Positions 31,982 through 43,126 of a stretch of 64,000 bases of DNA are shown in pieces. The translations under genes and the position numbers were made by a program. The notes beneath the pieces were generated by a model. It did no database searches, was not told the DNA's origin, and was given only the letters and a program-made list of their open reading frames with translations. The DNA is from Trichomonas vaginalis G3 (lineage: Eukaryota > Parabasalia > Trichomonadida > Trichomonadidae), in NCBI RefSeq assembly GCF_026262505.1, contig NC_067206.1, positions 23,823,896 to 23,887,895 on the forward strand, given 5' to 3'. Position 1 is the first letter of the stretch. Every line of letters starts with the position of its first letter.

Positions 31982-32440
31982 TTATTTTTTAAAAATTTTT
32001 TTTCTTTTTTACTTTTTTTCCCTTACTTACAAATTTGATAGTAACTTACCAAATCTCTCTATCATATAATAATAAATTAATACATTCTTTGTTTCAAATC
32101 TGATACTTTACATTTCTGACATGTAAACCTGTCACTTTTCACTTCACCTCACTGGGCAGGTTTGTGCCCCCCTCAATTTGAAAATAGATTTGATCATGGT
32201 AATATGAATACTTGATATATACAGAAGAAAATAACGTCAAATAAAAGAGAAAATATGATAAATTTATATTCATTTGAGAATTCTCTTAGATATTTATTTA
32301 TTGTTGATATTTCTTAAAATTAATCAAATTCCAAAAATTTTAATTTTTTTTTCAAAAATGCCACTCTATGGGGTTTCAGAGTTTTTTACTTTTTTAAATG
32401 ATTTGTTAATACATTGTATTACTATTGGAATCTATTGTTG
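31982..32440. other. AT-rich stretch, no gene
   Basis: It holds one imperfect foldback, AAACCTG / CAGGTTT (about 32124-32163). The 71-residue open frame after 32274 is low-complexity and unconvincing. Confidence 0.55.
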
Positions 32441-33084
32441 TAAACAGAAATTCATCAAAAGTGACACCTCAGAAAAGCTAAAATATTGAATTTTTGGAAC
32501 TTTTGATAGAGCACGTTTTTAAATATTAATTAAAGTAAATGTATATTTTGTAAAGATTCTTTTTAATAAAAAAATAAAATTTTGAAGAAGAACACAAAAT
32601 CTTCTGAAAAATAATATCACATAAACTCATATTATTTTCTAATATATAACTATTTTATATAAAAATCAAATTCAATGATCTTAAAAGCGAAGGATAAACC
32701 TCAAAATTTACGAATATAATGAGTGGGAATATAATGCTTATCTATCATAAAACCATATGAAATATCAATTTTTGCTTTACGCCTATTCCCACTCATTATA
32801 TTCGTAAATTTTGAGGTTTATCCTTCGCTTTTAAGATCATTGAATTTGATTTTTATATAAAATAGTTATATATTAGAAAATAATATGAGTTTATGTGATA
32901 TTATTTTTCAGAAGATTTCATTCTATATGTCTATGAAAAGTACTCTCAAAACTAACTTTTTCCTAATTATAATTAAATCTAGAATATTGTATTATGCTTA
33001 GTATTAATTCATTTTTCTCATTCAATTTAGAATTTACAAATGTCAAAAAATTGAGAGCTGTCACTTTTGATGAATTTCTGTTTA
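32441..33084. mobile_element. Foldback element with perfect 26-bp TIRs
   Basis: TAAACAGAAATTCATCAAAA plus GTGACA at 32441-32466 is exactly inverted at 33059-33084. Inside lies a large, essentially perfect palindrome: 32597-32730 inverted at 32785-32918 with a 54-base loop. 644 bp, no coding capacity. The GTGACA at the inner TIR edge is shared with other elements in this window. No clear target duplication. Confidence 0.8.
32597..32918. repeat. 134-bp palindrome arms with 54-base loop
   Basis: Left arm 32597-32730, right arm 32785-32918. The arms match without visible differences over long stretches. A transcript would form a 134-bp duplex, and as DNA it could extrude a cruciform. Confidence 0.95.
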
Positions 33085-33926
33085 TTACACTATGACATTT
33101 GTAGTTTCATACAATGTCCATAAATATGATTAAAAGGTGCATCAAAATTTGATAACGATGATTATTAATGCTATCAGGCGAATAGCATAAACTATACACA
33201 TCATCAACAATCTGATAAGCTATTAGAAATTTTAAAATACATTATATTCATGGTGATTCGTTGAGATCTTTTACTCATAAAATTTTTTGAAAAAAAAATT
33301 AATGAAAAAAAAATTAATGAAAAAAATAATTTATCTCTCCTAATGTTAGATCACAAATCTTAAAACGCCTAATTAAGAAATGGTTAAACCTTATCTATAT
33401 TGCTATCTTATTAGAATATTATGAGCTTGTTTTTCAAAGCATAAATTCAAATTGCAATAAAGAAAAAAAAGTTGTTATTTTTGAAAAACAAGCTCAAATA
33501 TCAATCGCTAGATCCTATGCCATGCATATATGACCTTCCTTAATCATAGGTTCTTTATGCATTTATGACACTTACATTAAAAAAAACTTCTGATTTATTC
33601 TGTAAGAATCATATATGACCGACACCGAGACATTTGTCGGTTGACATTCTTCAAACATGTAAGTGTCGCGAAACTTGTCGATTGAAGTTCTTCTCGTTGT
33701 CGGTCAATTCCTGATTTCTGTGCCACTAATAGGGTGTGATAGCGTAGGTAACATAATGAGTGATACATTGGTATCCGCTATCAGCTAAAAGGATTGGATT
33801 TGTCTGGTGTAGTCCAAAAACAGGGGGATAACGAGGTGAGGTGAAATCTCTCTCCCGACACTTCGTAATTGGGGAATTATCTTCATTCAGAGTAAGCAAC
33901 TTTTTAATCAAACATCATTTTGATAT
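33085..33926. other. AT-rich stretch with two foldbacks
   Basis: No gene is supported. GAGCTTGTTTTTCAAA (33423-33438) is perfectly inverted at 33480-33495. GACCGACA / TGTCGGTC frames about 33617-33707 with further GTCG motifs inside. The minus-strand frame at 33726-33911 has no recognised similarity. Confidence 0.55.
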
Positions 33927-33990
33927 TGCAGGCCTTTCAGTATGTGGACTCCGAGCGAAGCGAAGGAGTCCACATACTGAAAAGCCTGCA
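33927..33990. repeat. 64-bp hairpin with GCGAAGCG-type loop
   Basis: A 26-bp stem (TGCAGGCCTTTCAGTATGTG and on) with one mismatch, and a 12-base loop GAGCGAAGCGAA. Its size fits the long-hairpin family; its loop resembles the centre of the small GC-rich palindromes. It sits 175 bases left of the full Maverick. Confidence 0.93.
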
Positions 33991-34433
33991 TTTTAAAATC
34001 AAAAAACTAATTTTCAAATTAAATTGTGAAGATTGCAACGCACAATTTTTTATCAGGGAAATATTGTACCTGAATACATTTTAAAAGGCTGTCTATTCAT
34101 TTCCACCAAAGAGATGCATTTTCCATCCAAATATAACTCAATATTGAGTGTCGGGTGTTGAATTTAGTTAGTATGGTTAAGTCGTGTACTGTGGCACTGC
34201 GTTTCTTCGTACGCAATACTTGTGAATTTGACACTTTACGAAACCGTTAACGTATATTTTACAACACAACCATAACACAACTTAACCTTAAATATTTACA
34301 AAACCGTCTGACACATAAACGATTTCACTAACTACTTCACTAACGACTTCACTAACGACTTCACTACCGTCCTCACTAAATAAAATATAACCTTATTTTT
34401 ATTTTTTTAAATTTTTTATTTCATTACAAAGAC

Positions 34434-34868
34434 ATGTCCGACTACATTTACTATGACTCTTTCCCAGAACGTTTCCGTGAACTATTCAAAACTCAAGTAA
34501 AACTGAGAAACATGCATTTTAACAAAGACAGACCCATTGACGATGAAAGAAACCCTGAATATATTACAATCCCATATGACGCAAAATTCATTGCATACAT
34601 TCCTTATGGTCGCAGAGGAACGAAAACTATTTCAACAAAGAACAAAAATTATTTCTGGAGCGATGAAGAAAATTGCCTTATCTACATAAATGCATACTTA
34701 AATAAAGCTACATATTGTACAAAAGAAGGTTGGACTGGATTTGAGCTCTACATATACGACGACGATGGAAACAGACGTTGTGTATACCCATACGATAATA
34801 TGTACCATTGTTTTCATCAAGCATTAAACGAATACATAGTCAGTAAGGGTCTCATTCCTGCTGAGTAG
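34434..34868 (+). CDS. Maverick B gene inside the TIR, copy 1
   Basis: 144 residues, starting MSDYIYYDSFPERF; whole. No family recognised. It is rich in Tyr and Asp and probably globular and soluble, with no membrane segment. Because it lies in the terminal repeat it is present twice in the element, transcribed inward from each end. Confidence 0.75.
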   Translation: MSDYIYYDSFPERFRELFKTQVKLRNMHFNKDRPIDDERNPEYITIPYDAKFIAYIPYGRRGTKTISTKNKNYFWSDEENCLIYINAYLNKATYCTKEGWTGFELYIYDDDGNRRCVYPYDNMYHCFHQALNEYIVSKGLIPAE

Positions 34869-34919
34869 AAATGTTATATTTTTGTTCCCACATTTATTTA
34901 AAATTAATGATATCACCAC

Positions 34920-35006
34920 CCTCACATGTATGAAAACATAGCCCAAAAATAAATTTAGGTGAAGTGGTGATATCTCACCTCTTTTTTCACCTCTTTTTTC
35001 ACCTCA
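34920..35006. repeat. AGGTGA hairpin cluster, Maverick 3'-end type
   Basis: TTTAGGTGAAG-TGGTGATATCTCACC and repeated TTTTTTCACCTC can pair in several ways. Similar clusters lie at about 43615-43685, 44675-44725, 44900-44945, 45727-45780 and 55035-55088, always between gene ends. Confidence 0.75.
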
Positions 35007-35019
35007 TGAATTCATTGCT

Positions 35020-35265
35020 TTATAACTCTCTTCCTTTCTCCAACTCTTCTAACTTCTTCTTAAGTTCAGCAATGTTGTCCTCATGAAGTTTAATCTTTCT
35101 CAAAATTCCTTCTCTATCTAATGGTTGCTTTATCTTTCTAAACTGAACTCTACCATCCTTCATAGTATGAACGTAAAAACCTTCTGGAACCGCTCCTGAT
35201 TTAATGTATTCTACCAAAAACTTTTGTTTCATTGCTTCAGTGACTTTAGTCGTCATTTCAATCAA
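35020..35265 (-). CDS. Maverick B small charged coiled-coil protein
   Basis: 81 residues, looks whole. The C-terminal third (HEDNIAELKKKLEELEKG) is a clear heptad-like coiled coil. Its last codons lie in the terminal repeat. Function unknown. Same direction as the capsid-like gene, so probably a virion or assembly factor (inferred). Confidence 0.6.
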   Translation of the reverse strand: MIEMTTKVTEAMKQKFLVEYIKSGAVPEGFYVHTMKDGRVQFRKIKQPLDREGILRKIKLHEDNIAELKKKLEELEKGREL

Positions 35266-35304
35266 ATAAAAATGTTCAAATAAAATAAAAATAACGTTAT
35301 TTTT

Positions 35305-35763
35305 TCAGTAAGGAAACGCAGGAGTTTTACGATTTATTTGAGGCGTAGGTTCTGGTTTAAATGTTGGAGTCGGTTTAGGAGTTGACTTTTGAACAGGAGT
35401 TTGTACTTCCATAGGTTCAGGAGTCATTGAAGGTTTTGCTTGTGAAGGCGTTGGTTTTGACGAAGGCGTTGGAGTTTGTTTAACTTCAGCTACTTCAGTA
35501 TTATTTACAACATTTGCTTTATTTCTTTTCAACATCATAACTGCTCCTGCTGTAGCTAGCAAACCTAGTGGGAGACCATATCTTATATAAGGACTTGACC
35601 AAATGCTATTTTTGACAGGAGCTGGTGGAACACCTAACCTTGGTGAGACTGCTCTTTGCCATTGTGCAGCTCGTAAGAAATATTCAATAGGTGCTCCATA
35701 ATCGTTTGGTAAAGTTTGTTTCATAGATGGTGAAGGTTCACGAGAGCTTGATGAAGAACTCAT
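35305..35763 (-). CDS. Maverick B single-pass membrane, Pro-rich protein
   Basis: 152 residues, looks whole. A Ser-rich start, one hydrophobic segment near residues 70-90 (LPLGLLATAGAVMML), then a Lys-Asn patch and a long Pro/Thr/Lys tail of PTP-type repeats. Small membrane proteins next to the capsid gene are common in related virus-like elements. A structural role is inferred; no family recognised. Confidence 0.6.
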   Translation of the reverse strand: MSSSSSSREPSPSMKQTLPNDYGAPIEYFLRAAQWQRAVSPRLGVPPAPVKNSIWSSPYIRYGLPLGLLATAGAVMMLKRNKANVVNNTEVAEVKQTPTPSSKPTPSQAKPSMTPEPMEVQTPVQKSTPKPTPTFKPEPTPQINRKTPAFPY

Positions 35764-35793
35764 TTATAAGCTTTAAAAATAAACGTTCATCCT

Positions 35794-37367
35794 TTATTCC
35801 TCACTGTCGTCAGTTGCTAAGTTATAGTCGTCAAGTCTTATTATTGGTATGCCTGACTGTCTTACTTGTATTGCAAAGCAACAATCCCTCATAAATCCAA
35901 TAAGTGGCTTTGGTACATTTTCAGTTGCTAGTTCAATAGGTCCTTTAACAGACAATTTGTATGTTATTGGAGCAGTAGATGTTTGACCTTGCTGGAAGCA
36001 AAAGTCCACTTCTGTTGGAAAACCACATAAGAAATGTGTGTTGTCATAGCTATCCCATTTATGTTCCACACTACCATCATCCACCAATGACCTCATAACA
36101 TCTTCATTAAATCCTATCATATCATTGTTTGTATTGCAGGCGTTCGCAACCATTTCATAAAATACAGGTCCATATGATTTTTCAGGTTCTGCAGGCATAT
36201 TTCCATAAGCTCCCATGGAAAGCTGAAGATATTTAAACTTAGGTTCTCAAAATTAACATAATAGTTGTCTTTCTTTCTAAATAGTGCCCAAATACTTTTA
36301 ACATTAATAGGCGTATAAGCTGCTGTAAATGTTGCACTTGAACTATCTGTATTCTTTGAGAATGAACCGTCCATAGGAATCCAATCCATAACTTTAACAG
36401 GAAAACATAAAGCCTCGTTTGTATAATGTTCTACAAGTTCTGTATAAATGTTAGGGTCTAAAGAGAATGACTTTGGATGAATGAAACATTCATTAAAATC
36501 CATCTTTGTTCGAAATAGTTGCTGGTTTACAGTTGTAATAGTAACTGTTCCACTAGCTTCTACTGCCTTCGTTATCATAGTGAATGGTTCATTCCATGGA
36601 ACAAATTTATTTGTCGGTGGATTTGAATCTGAAGCAAATGCAACTTTAAGAGTTGGATTGAAAGCAATGATATCATTTACAGATATAGATGTGCATTGTA
36701 AGGCGTCGCTACTGAACTTTACTTTAAGCTGAATGTTTCCTGCAAAAGCTGGAATAAATCGAATAGCTTCTAATGGAAGGAATCTTCTAACAGGAATTCT
36801 TAAACGAAGCTTAAAATCAAATGATTTTCCTGCTGTAATTGGACCACTAACAATTTGTCCTGTTCTGCATGTTCCCGAATGACTCCATACATCTTCATGT
36901 CGAGTCTTTGAAAAAACATCTACTTTCTTTATTTGTTCGGTAGTTTGTGAGTTTGAAGTTATATATGCTTCTTCTCTTGCGTTGTCTTGAGAATATACGA
37001 TACGACCATTTGCAAGGATTTGATATCCAGCAACTGCATAGAAAGCGTCATCGAAACCAATCCAAAATCCTGGTGGGTTTGTTTTATTGGAACCTGAACC
37101 AATTTCTTTATCTACAATAAATTGACCTTCCATTTTATACGTAATGAATGTATTGTAAAGGTCCAACATATTTTCACCAGGAGGTGAGAGATTGAATGTT
37201 ACCCATGTGTTATCTTTAGCAGTTCCAGGTTGTGATGGAATCTTTGCGTCAGAATATTTTCTATTAGTGTCACCAATTTGAACTGCATTGTCTATGATAT
37301 CGAAATATGAGCGAATCTGATGAATATGCTCTGCTGGAGTAAATTCGTTTAACTGTTCGTTCTGCAT
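35794..37367 (-). pseudogene. Maverick B major-capsid-like protein
   Basis: About 500 codons with about one break. It is beta-rich, with segments such as LRIPVRRFLPLEAI followed by an IQLKVKF strand, and FVPWNEPFTM, consistent in size and layout with a double-jelly-roll major capsid protein of Polintons. The call rests on family knowledge, position and composition; I cannot prove the fold from sequence alone. Confidence 0.6.
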
Positions 37368-37389
37368 GTATTTACTTCAGATAAAAATA

Positions 37390-37830
37390 TCTATTTACTT
37401 CATTATTCTCACTCTTCTTCTTGGCATTCGTGGTGGAAGTTGTTTCTTGACATTTTCAATGAACTGTACATTCTCTTTTGTCTCAACTTCTTTCACTGGC
37501 GGGTCAGGATTCTTTGACTCGGTTTGTTTTTCAATGAAATTCACGAACTTTGCAATAAGCTCTTGGTTCGTTATTGAAAGTACAATCTGGCTTCTTTTCT
37601 TCTTGTTCTTTTGGTGGCTCAGTTTGAACAGAAGGTTTTATATGGGCTTCGTGGACTTCACCCTTGCCATGCACCTTAATGTTGTCGCTCTCTGCATTCG
37701 CTAATGGAACTTTCTTTTTCTTACATATATTTTACCATCTTTACTCTGACTTACATAATAGAAAGGATGTTGTATTCCTCTTGCGTCATTTAATATAATA
37801 GACTCTCGCTCTGATTTTGACAAGCTCATT
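37390..37830 (-). pseudogene. Maverick B unnamed charged protein
   Basis: On the minus strand the N-terminus reads MSLSKSERESIILNDARG, followed by QHPFYYVSQSKDGKIYV; the rest is rich in Lys, Glu, Thr and Pro. Broken in a few places, also in copy A2 (about 2700-3140). No family recognised. Confidence 0.45.
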
Positions 37831-37876
37831 TTACATCGGTTAAAGTTTTAAGTTAGTTTTTTATCTACAGTCAAAT

Positions 37877-38145
37877 GACTCAGACAAGTCATATGGACAA
37901 GACCCAAGGGGTCATAGATGTTGAAGCATTGAAGAAAGAAATTCGCGAGCAAATTTTATCCGAACTGAAGGAACAAAACAAGAACAAAAGCCAGAGAGAC
38001 CAAAGAGAAAACTTAGTGAAAAACAACTAGCTGCATTAGCTGCTGGAAGACAGAAGAACCCACGTTTGCTGGCGAAAAAAGCTAGAGAAGAAGCAAAAGC
38101 AAAGGAAGAACAAAAAGCAAAGGAAGCTGAAGCAAAGAAAGAGTA
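37877..38145 (+). pseudogene. Maverick B short charged coiled-coil protein
   Basis: Starts MTQTSHMDKTQGVIDVEALK and continues with Lys/Glu-rich helices. About 85 codons with about two breaks. A counterpart lies at about 3180-3430. Function unknown; its basic nature would suit DNA or capsid contact. Confidence 0.4.
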
Positions 38146-38149
38146 AATG

Positions 38150-39017
38150 GTTTATTTTTATCCAAACTAAATGTATAGACAAATACCTTTATCTGTTGCG
38201 TTAGTGAAAACCCTGACGTCAAAATAAAGGGGAACAGAGTAACGTTTAAGTTCAACAGACTGGATTGTGAACATAAATGAAGAGAAGTACATTGGCATAA
38301 CATCTATGTATATAACACGTGCTTTCAGAAAGGTTGACTTTATACTTCAAGTCGAGATAGAAAATGACGAACAGTCTTTAAGCGCCCAAAACATTCACAT
38401 ATACAAATACTTTAAAGACGATACAACATTGTTGCAATGTATGATTTCATTTAATGAGATGTTCGAGAAAAAGTTCAACATTGAAGTACAAACTTTACAG
38501 CCTTTACGTGAGTTTCTTGCACAACTGAAGGAAGGTAGTCAGCCACAACTTATAGACTTTCATTATGAATTTAATGAAAATGAAGATGGAACACATGACT
38601 GTCAATTCATTGTATTCTCACCATTCAATGAAGTCGCTAAAAAGAAAGAAAATCCATTACGTATAAGATTTCAAATCTCCGAACCAAGTGATGATTTTAA
38701 GAATGTTTTCAATTATGATGCAATGCTTCCGAGGAAAAATGAATTTTCAAAGATTGTAACACCTGGCATTTGGGATAGAAAGCAAGCAATACTTTACTCT
38801 AATATAGCCAAAGGCGTTGAAAATGAGTTCATTGGTCATACAAGACTTCACCACTTCCTAACCCTAAATACTATAAATTAACTGGCTTCAATCGTGAGTT
38901 TTGGATAGACATGTTCTCCACTCATGACCATAAATGTCCAGTGTTCTTGCCTCCAGATGGGAAGGACTGTCTCTACATTGAAGCACAACTCTTAAACTCT
39001 ACCATCGCAGTATTGTA
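38150..39017 (+). pseudogene. Maverick B penton/fibre-like protein 1
   Basis: About 285 codons with about two breaks. Its C-terminus has PPDGKDCLYIEAQLL, resembling PKDGKDGLIIEMILIAY at the end of the protein at 53408-54289. The protein at 50471-51247 has a similar beta-rich C-terminal layout. The three may be paralogous minor-capsid, penton or fibre components (inferred). Confidence 0.45.
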
Positions 39018-39029
39018 AAATCTACGCTA

Positions 39030-39165
39030 GCTTTATTTTTATCACGAATGACCTCATTGCTGACAAAAATAAGCCGCTAGCGGCAAGGGCGAAGCCCATG
39101 ACCTCATTCATGACCTCATTGCTGACAAAAATAAGCCGCTAGCGGCAAGGGCGAAGCCCATGACC
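39030..39165. repeat. Two copies of a GC-rich mini-palindrome unit
   Basis: AAGCCGCTAGCGGC followed by GGGCGAAGCCC occurs twice (about 39072 and 39132) in a 60-base tandem with TGACCTCATTGCTGACAAAA. Only part of it is seen at the matching place in copy A2 (about 4315). Confidence 0.9.
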
Positions 39166-42100
39166 TCAGAACTTCAACTTACGAATAAAGCTTGTTTTAG
39201 TCGTTATTGAAAAGTTGAACTTTTCAGCAAAGCAAGGTTGACATGACTTACATAAGTCGAATGCAATCTCTTGACCATCATAAAGTGCTTTGTAAAGTTT
39301 CATTAAAACTGAACTCAGAGTCTTTGTCATATGTTCCAACAGGTATGTGAATGTTCTTATCTTCATTGTAATAGCATTGTATAGCTTCAGGAAACATTTC
39401 ATTAGCGGTTAAAGCAATAACATCTTGCTTCACGCCTTTCATTCTGCAGTGAAATGCAACTTCATTTAAATCGTTAGTGAGTAAGTCTATGTAGGTCTTC
39501 TTTCCACAGAAAATACTTTTATAAGCTAAACTTTGTTTCCAGGTGTTATTTCTGCAAAGTCGCTATGAAATTGACCAAGGTTCTTTCCTATAAGTTCGCG
39601 ACCATATCTCTTCTTAAACTCTGCTGCAAGCTTTGGTATGTCTTCATTATATAAGTGCATACTGTCGGTATCCTGGTAAAAGATTTGAAGACCCATATCT
39701 TCAGCAGTACAGAATACTTCATTCATAATACGTTTTGACATAGACAGAATATTAACACCAAGTGGACAGAAGTTAAAGTGTCTGCAAATGCTTTTCGTTA
39801 GCTTGAAAATAGTTTTATCTGAACCATCCAAACCTTCGAACTTCACTATATGGTTGTAATTTCTTATAGCATATCTTATAGCATCTTTGTCATTTACTAT
39901 GGTTATTTTTGACTCAATAGGAGATAGAATAGTTTTGCCATAAATGCTGTTCAGAATGAGTTTTATAATTTCTTAAGGGGTTTCCTTCTTTCTTATACTT
40001 TAACCTTAACTCAAACAACTTCTTTACTTCATCTCTTATTCTCATATCTCTGTTTCCATCGTAATAGTATCCTTGCAACACTTCACATTTGACACATTGA
40101 TATTTTATGAGGTCTTGTAATGTTATATGGTCAACATACATGAGACAGCAAGTGTTTGAACTTCTTGGAACGTTAAGTTCTGGATTTAGTTCAGGGTCGC
40201 AAACTATTAAATGAAAGTGTCTGGGTATACCAATCTCTGTTATCTTAATGAGAACAAAGAAGCCAGACATAAACTTTTCACCAATGGGTTCCTTTTGGTC
40301 ATCATCGAATAAATGTCTCATGAGATACTCTGTGCTTAACATTTCTTCCTTCAATACTTTTGGAATACCTTCTAAAGTATAAAGTCTTGCTATAGCTGAA
40401 GGATATAATGAAACAGTGTCGAAGTCAGCAATGAGTTTCTTTTTGCTCTTTTGTTTCATGTTATCTGACAACATACATCTTCCACCTTGAATGCATCTCG
40501 AAATAAATTCTCTTGGTTTATTTGAGAGGTCATAAAGATTTCCATTCGGGAAGTATACTCTGTTCTCAAACAATTTGTTAGCAATAGAACAAATACTAAC
40601 GTAGTCATAAACGTTTAAATCAAACTCTTTCAATAAGTCATTGCGGAACTTTACAAAACCTTCTCTTAAAATTCTTACATCTTGTTTGCAGTAAAACGTG
40701 CTATATTTTTCTAAGTCGAAGTGGTTTTCATCTATTCTGCAACCTTTGATGGAATCTATGTTTTCATGAATGTATCTGCATCATGGATAAACTTACATGC
40801 TTCAGAAATGACACCAGTTCTGTTGTCATTTGCTAACAAAACACTGCTGTAGTAGTTATATGGAAATACTTCTTTCGGTCCTGTTTGTAAGTTAAACATA
40901 GCAGGAAATAGTTTAAGCTTCTTATTTATAACACTGTAAGAGTCTTTTATAATAATTGCCCGTCCTTTATATAAACCAGTTATTTGCATTGTTCGTGAAC
41001 CTTTAATGATGGGAGTTCCTTTCACTTCTGTCATGTGTCTTAAGATGAAGTTTATGTCATAACTGAGGTTGTGGAAATATATTAAACTCTTGTCAGGAAG
41101 TCTTTCCAAAAATTCTGTTGCACAGTTTTGACCCCAAATGCTTTCACTCACTGAACCATCTTCACTGTCATAACAGATGTTAAAAGCTTTATGAAAGCCG
41201 TCTGTGCTACACTCAAAGTCAGCAAAGAAAACGTGCTCAGGAATGAATTTACATTTAGCTTTATTTACTTCTTTTGACTCTGCTTTCTTCTTCAGTTGTA
41301 CACAATACTTTGGAGCATATGTCAAATCTTTAAATGGTGCAAGGTTCTGTTTATATAAGTCAGTAGTATATGTGAAAAGTTCTCCATAAGAAATAGGTTC
41401 GAAATATTTGCACTCCCACAATGTTTTCATAACATCCCATAGCGGTGTTGTTCTATCATAACGAACTACATATTTATCTTCTCTCTTTGTATAAATCTTC
41501 ATCTGTTTCTCAATGTTCATTCCACCACACTCCTTCAAGATTTCTATATAGTTTCGAATGAAGTATGTTGTCATTGGTAATCTTTCATTTAGCATGTAGT
41601 GGTCTTCAACAAGAAGTAAGTCAATAGTTCTAACAGTTTCGCATTCTTTTGGTATATATCTCTTTATTTCATTATGTCTTGAGTCATTGAAATAACCAAT
41701 GGTAACATTAAATGCTATACCTGTTGAATCGGAAATTTCTTGTACTTTACTTTGAGGAAAGTCTCTAACACGAATGACTTCTCTCATGTGGTCAATAGTT
41801 TCTTCATTTACTCCAGCCTGAATGCAAGCATAAACGAAACAATTGTCCTCTGTCATAAGTGTTGCAGTTCTTTTGTTCAGTTCATTGAAGATTTGGTAGC
41901 GTTCAAGATTTATAGGTAATGTGCAAAGATACTTCCAGAACTGACCGCTTCTCTTCTTATAAAACTTCTTTTCACCATTATCTTTCCAAAAGCTTTCTAT
42001 AAGTGCTGGGTTTCCTGTTTGCTTAAGAGCTTCCAAAATGGCTTTCTGGTCATTTGTCAGTGTGCTTTCATCTCTATATGGTCTCTTTTTTGGTTTGCCT

Positions 42101-43036
42101 TTCTTTACATCTGACATCGTTAAGCCTTCATATTCTGTTAAATCATACATCTTTATTTCGTAAGATTCTTTATGTTTGTCAAGAAGAAGTCATAGTGCAT
42201 TTCAACAATACCTGCAGCATTTGCTTCTATCTCTGATATAAAGTTCTCCTTCAAGAGCTGATGTAGTAATGTTCCAATATTATTGAGGTTTAACGTAGAA
42301 CATTCATACTTTCCACCAAGTTTATAACATACCATCCATCTCTGTTGCGAGTTTATTTTAATTTTCTCTAAGAGTCTCATGAAAACCTTACCGAAATGTT
42401 TGTGTAAGTAGTCTCTGTTTGGTTCATCTAAAGCTTCGATGTTAAAGTCAATGAGTCTATTGCCTGACTTCACATTTCTCTTCCTATTCTCTTCATCTTT
42501 CTTTAACCATCTCTCACCTTCTTTTGGTTTGTCGTCAATGGAACGAATGACATCGTTAGCTTTGCGAACTTGTTCTATAGCACTTTTAAACATCTCTCTC
42601 TCTGTTGTTTCAGTGTGTCATCTCTCTTTCGTGTTTCACCAACGTTTGCATGGGCTACGCCCGCGCCGTCATGCGGCTTTGTTATGTCAAACATCTCTCT
42701 TCTTACTTCATGAGGTACAGCTCTTCTTGTTTCACCAACGTTTGCATTTGTTATGTCAAACATCTCTCTTCTTACTTCATGAGGTACTGAACGTCTATGA
42801 TATAAGTCAATAGCAATGTCATTTAAAGGAAATGCTCTTGCATGGACTTCGTCCTCGCCGCGTTGCGGCTTTATGAACTCATGAATTCTATCATAACTTA
42901 TTGCACCATTATAGTCTTTAATGAAGTCAGCGAGTGCTTTTTTGTTTGTTGCGTAATGCTTTGCAACATCTATATTAGCTTCTGTAAGAAGTTGTTTTAT
43001 TTCCGAGTGTTCTAACTTAGACAACTTCCGATACAT
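39166..43036 (-). pseudogene. Maverick B protein-primed-type B-family DNA polymerase
   Basis: About 1,250 codons with several breaks. Seen: exonuclease-type motifs FFADFECS and YFHNLSYD; polymerase motif A region ADFDTVSLYPSA; motif C YQDTDSMH. This is the family's replicative enzyme, thought to copy the element by protein priming from the inverted repeats. The N-terminal part has a tandem duplication of a VPHEVRREMFDIT segment with a GC-rich palindrome nearby that copy A2 lacks. Confidence 0.9.
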
Positions 43037-43126
43037 CTTAGTAGGAAATAAAAAAATATTTTTTGAAAAAATTAGATTAGATTTTTTTTAAGTTATTTTT
43101 CAAAATAATTTAATATTTTTATTTTA

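Larger units (their letters stand above)
34166..35036. repeat. Maverick B left terminal inverted repeat
   Basis: 871 bp, inverse of 55006-55876 and apparently identical. It contains a short tandem of ACTTCACTAACG (about 34325-34375), a whole 144-residue gene, an AGGTGA-type hairpin cluster and the 3' end of the next gene inward. Confidence 0.95.

Noticed and set aside
33726-33911. 61-residue minus-strand frame
   Set aside because: It lies among foldbacks and has no family similarity or promoter signal.
35020-38145. Adenovirus-type cysteine protease expected in a Maverick
   Set aside because: No reading stretch here or elsewhere in copy B shows a recognisable protease His/Cys motif set, so I do not call it.
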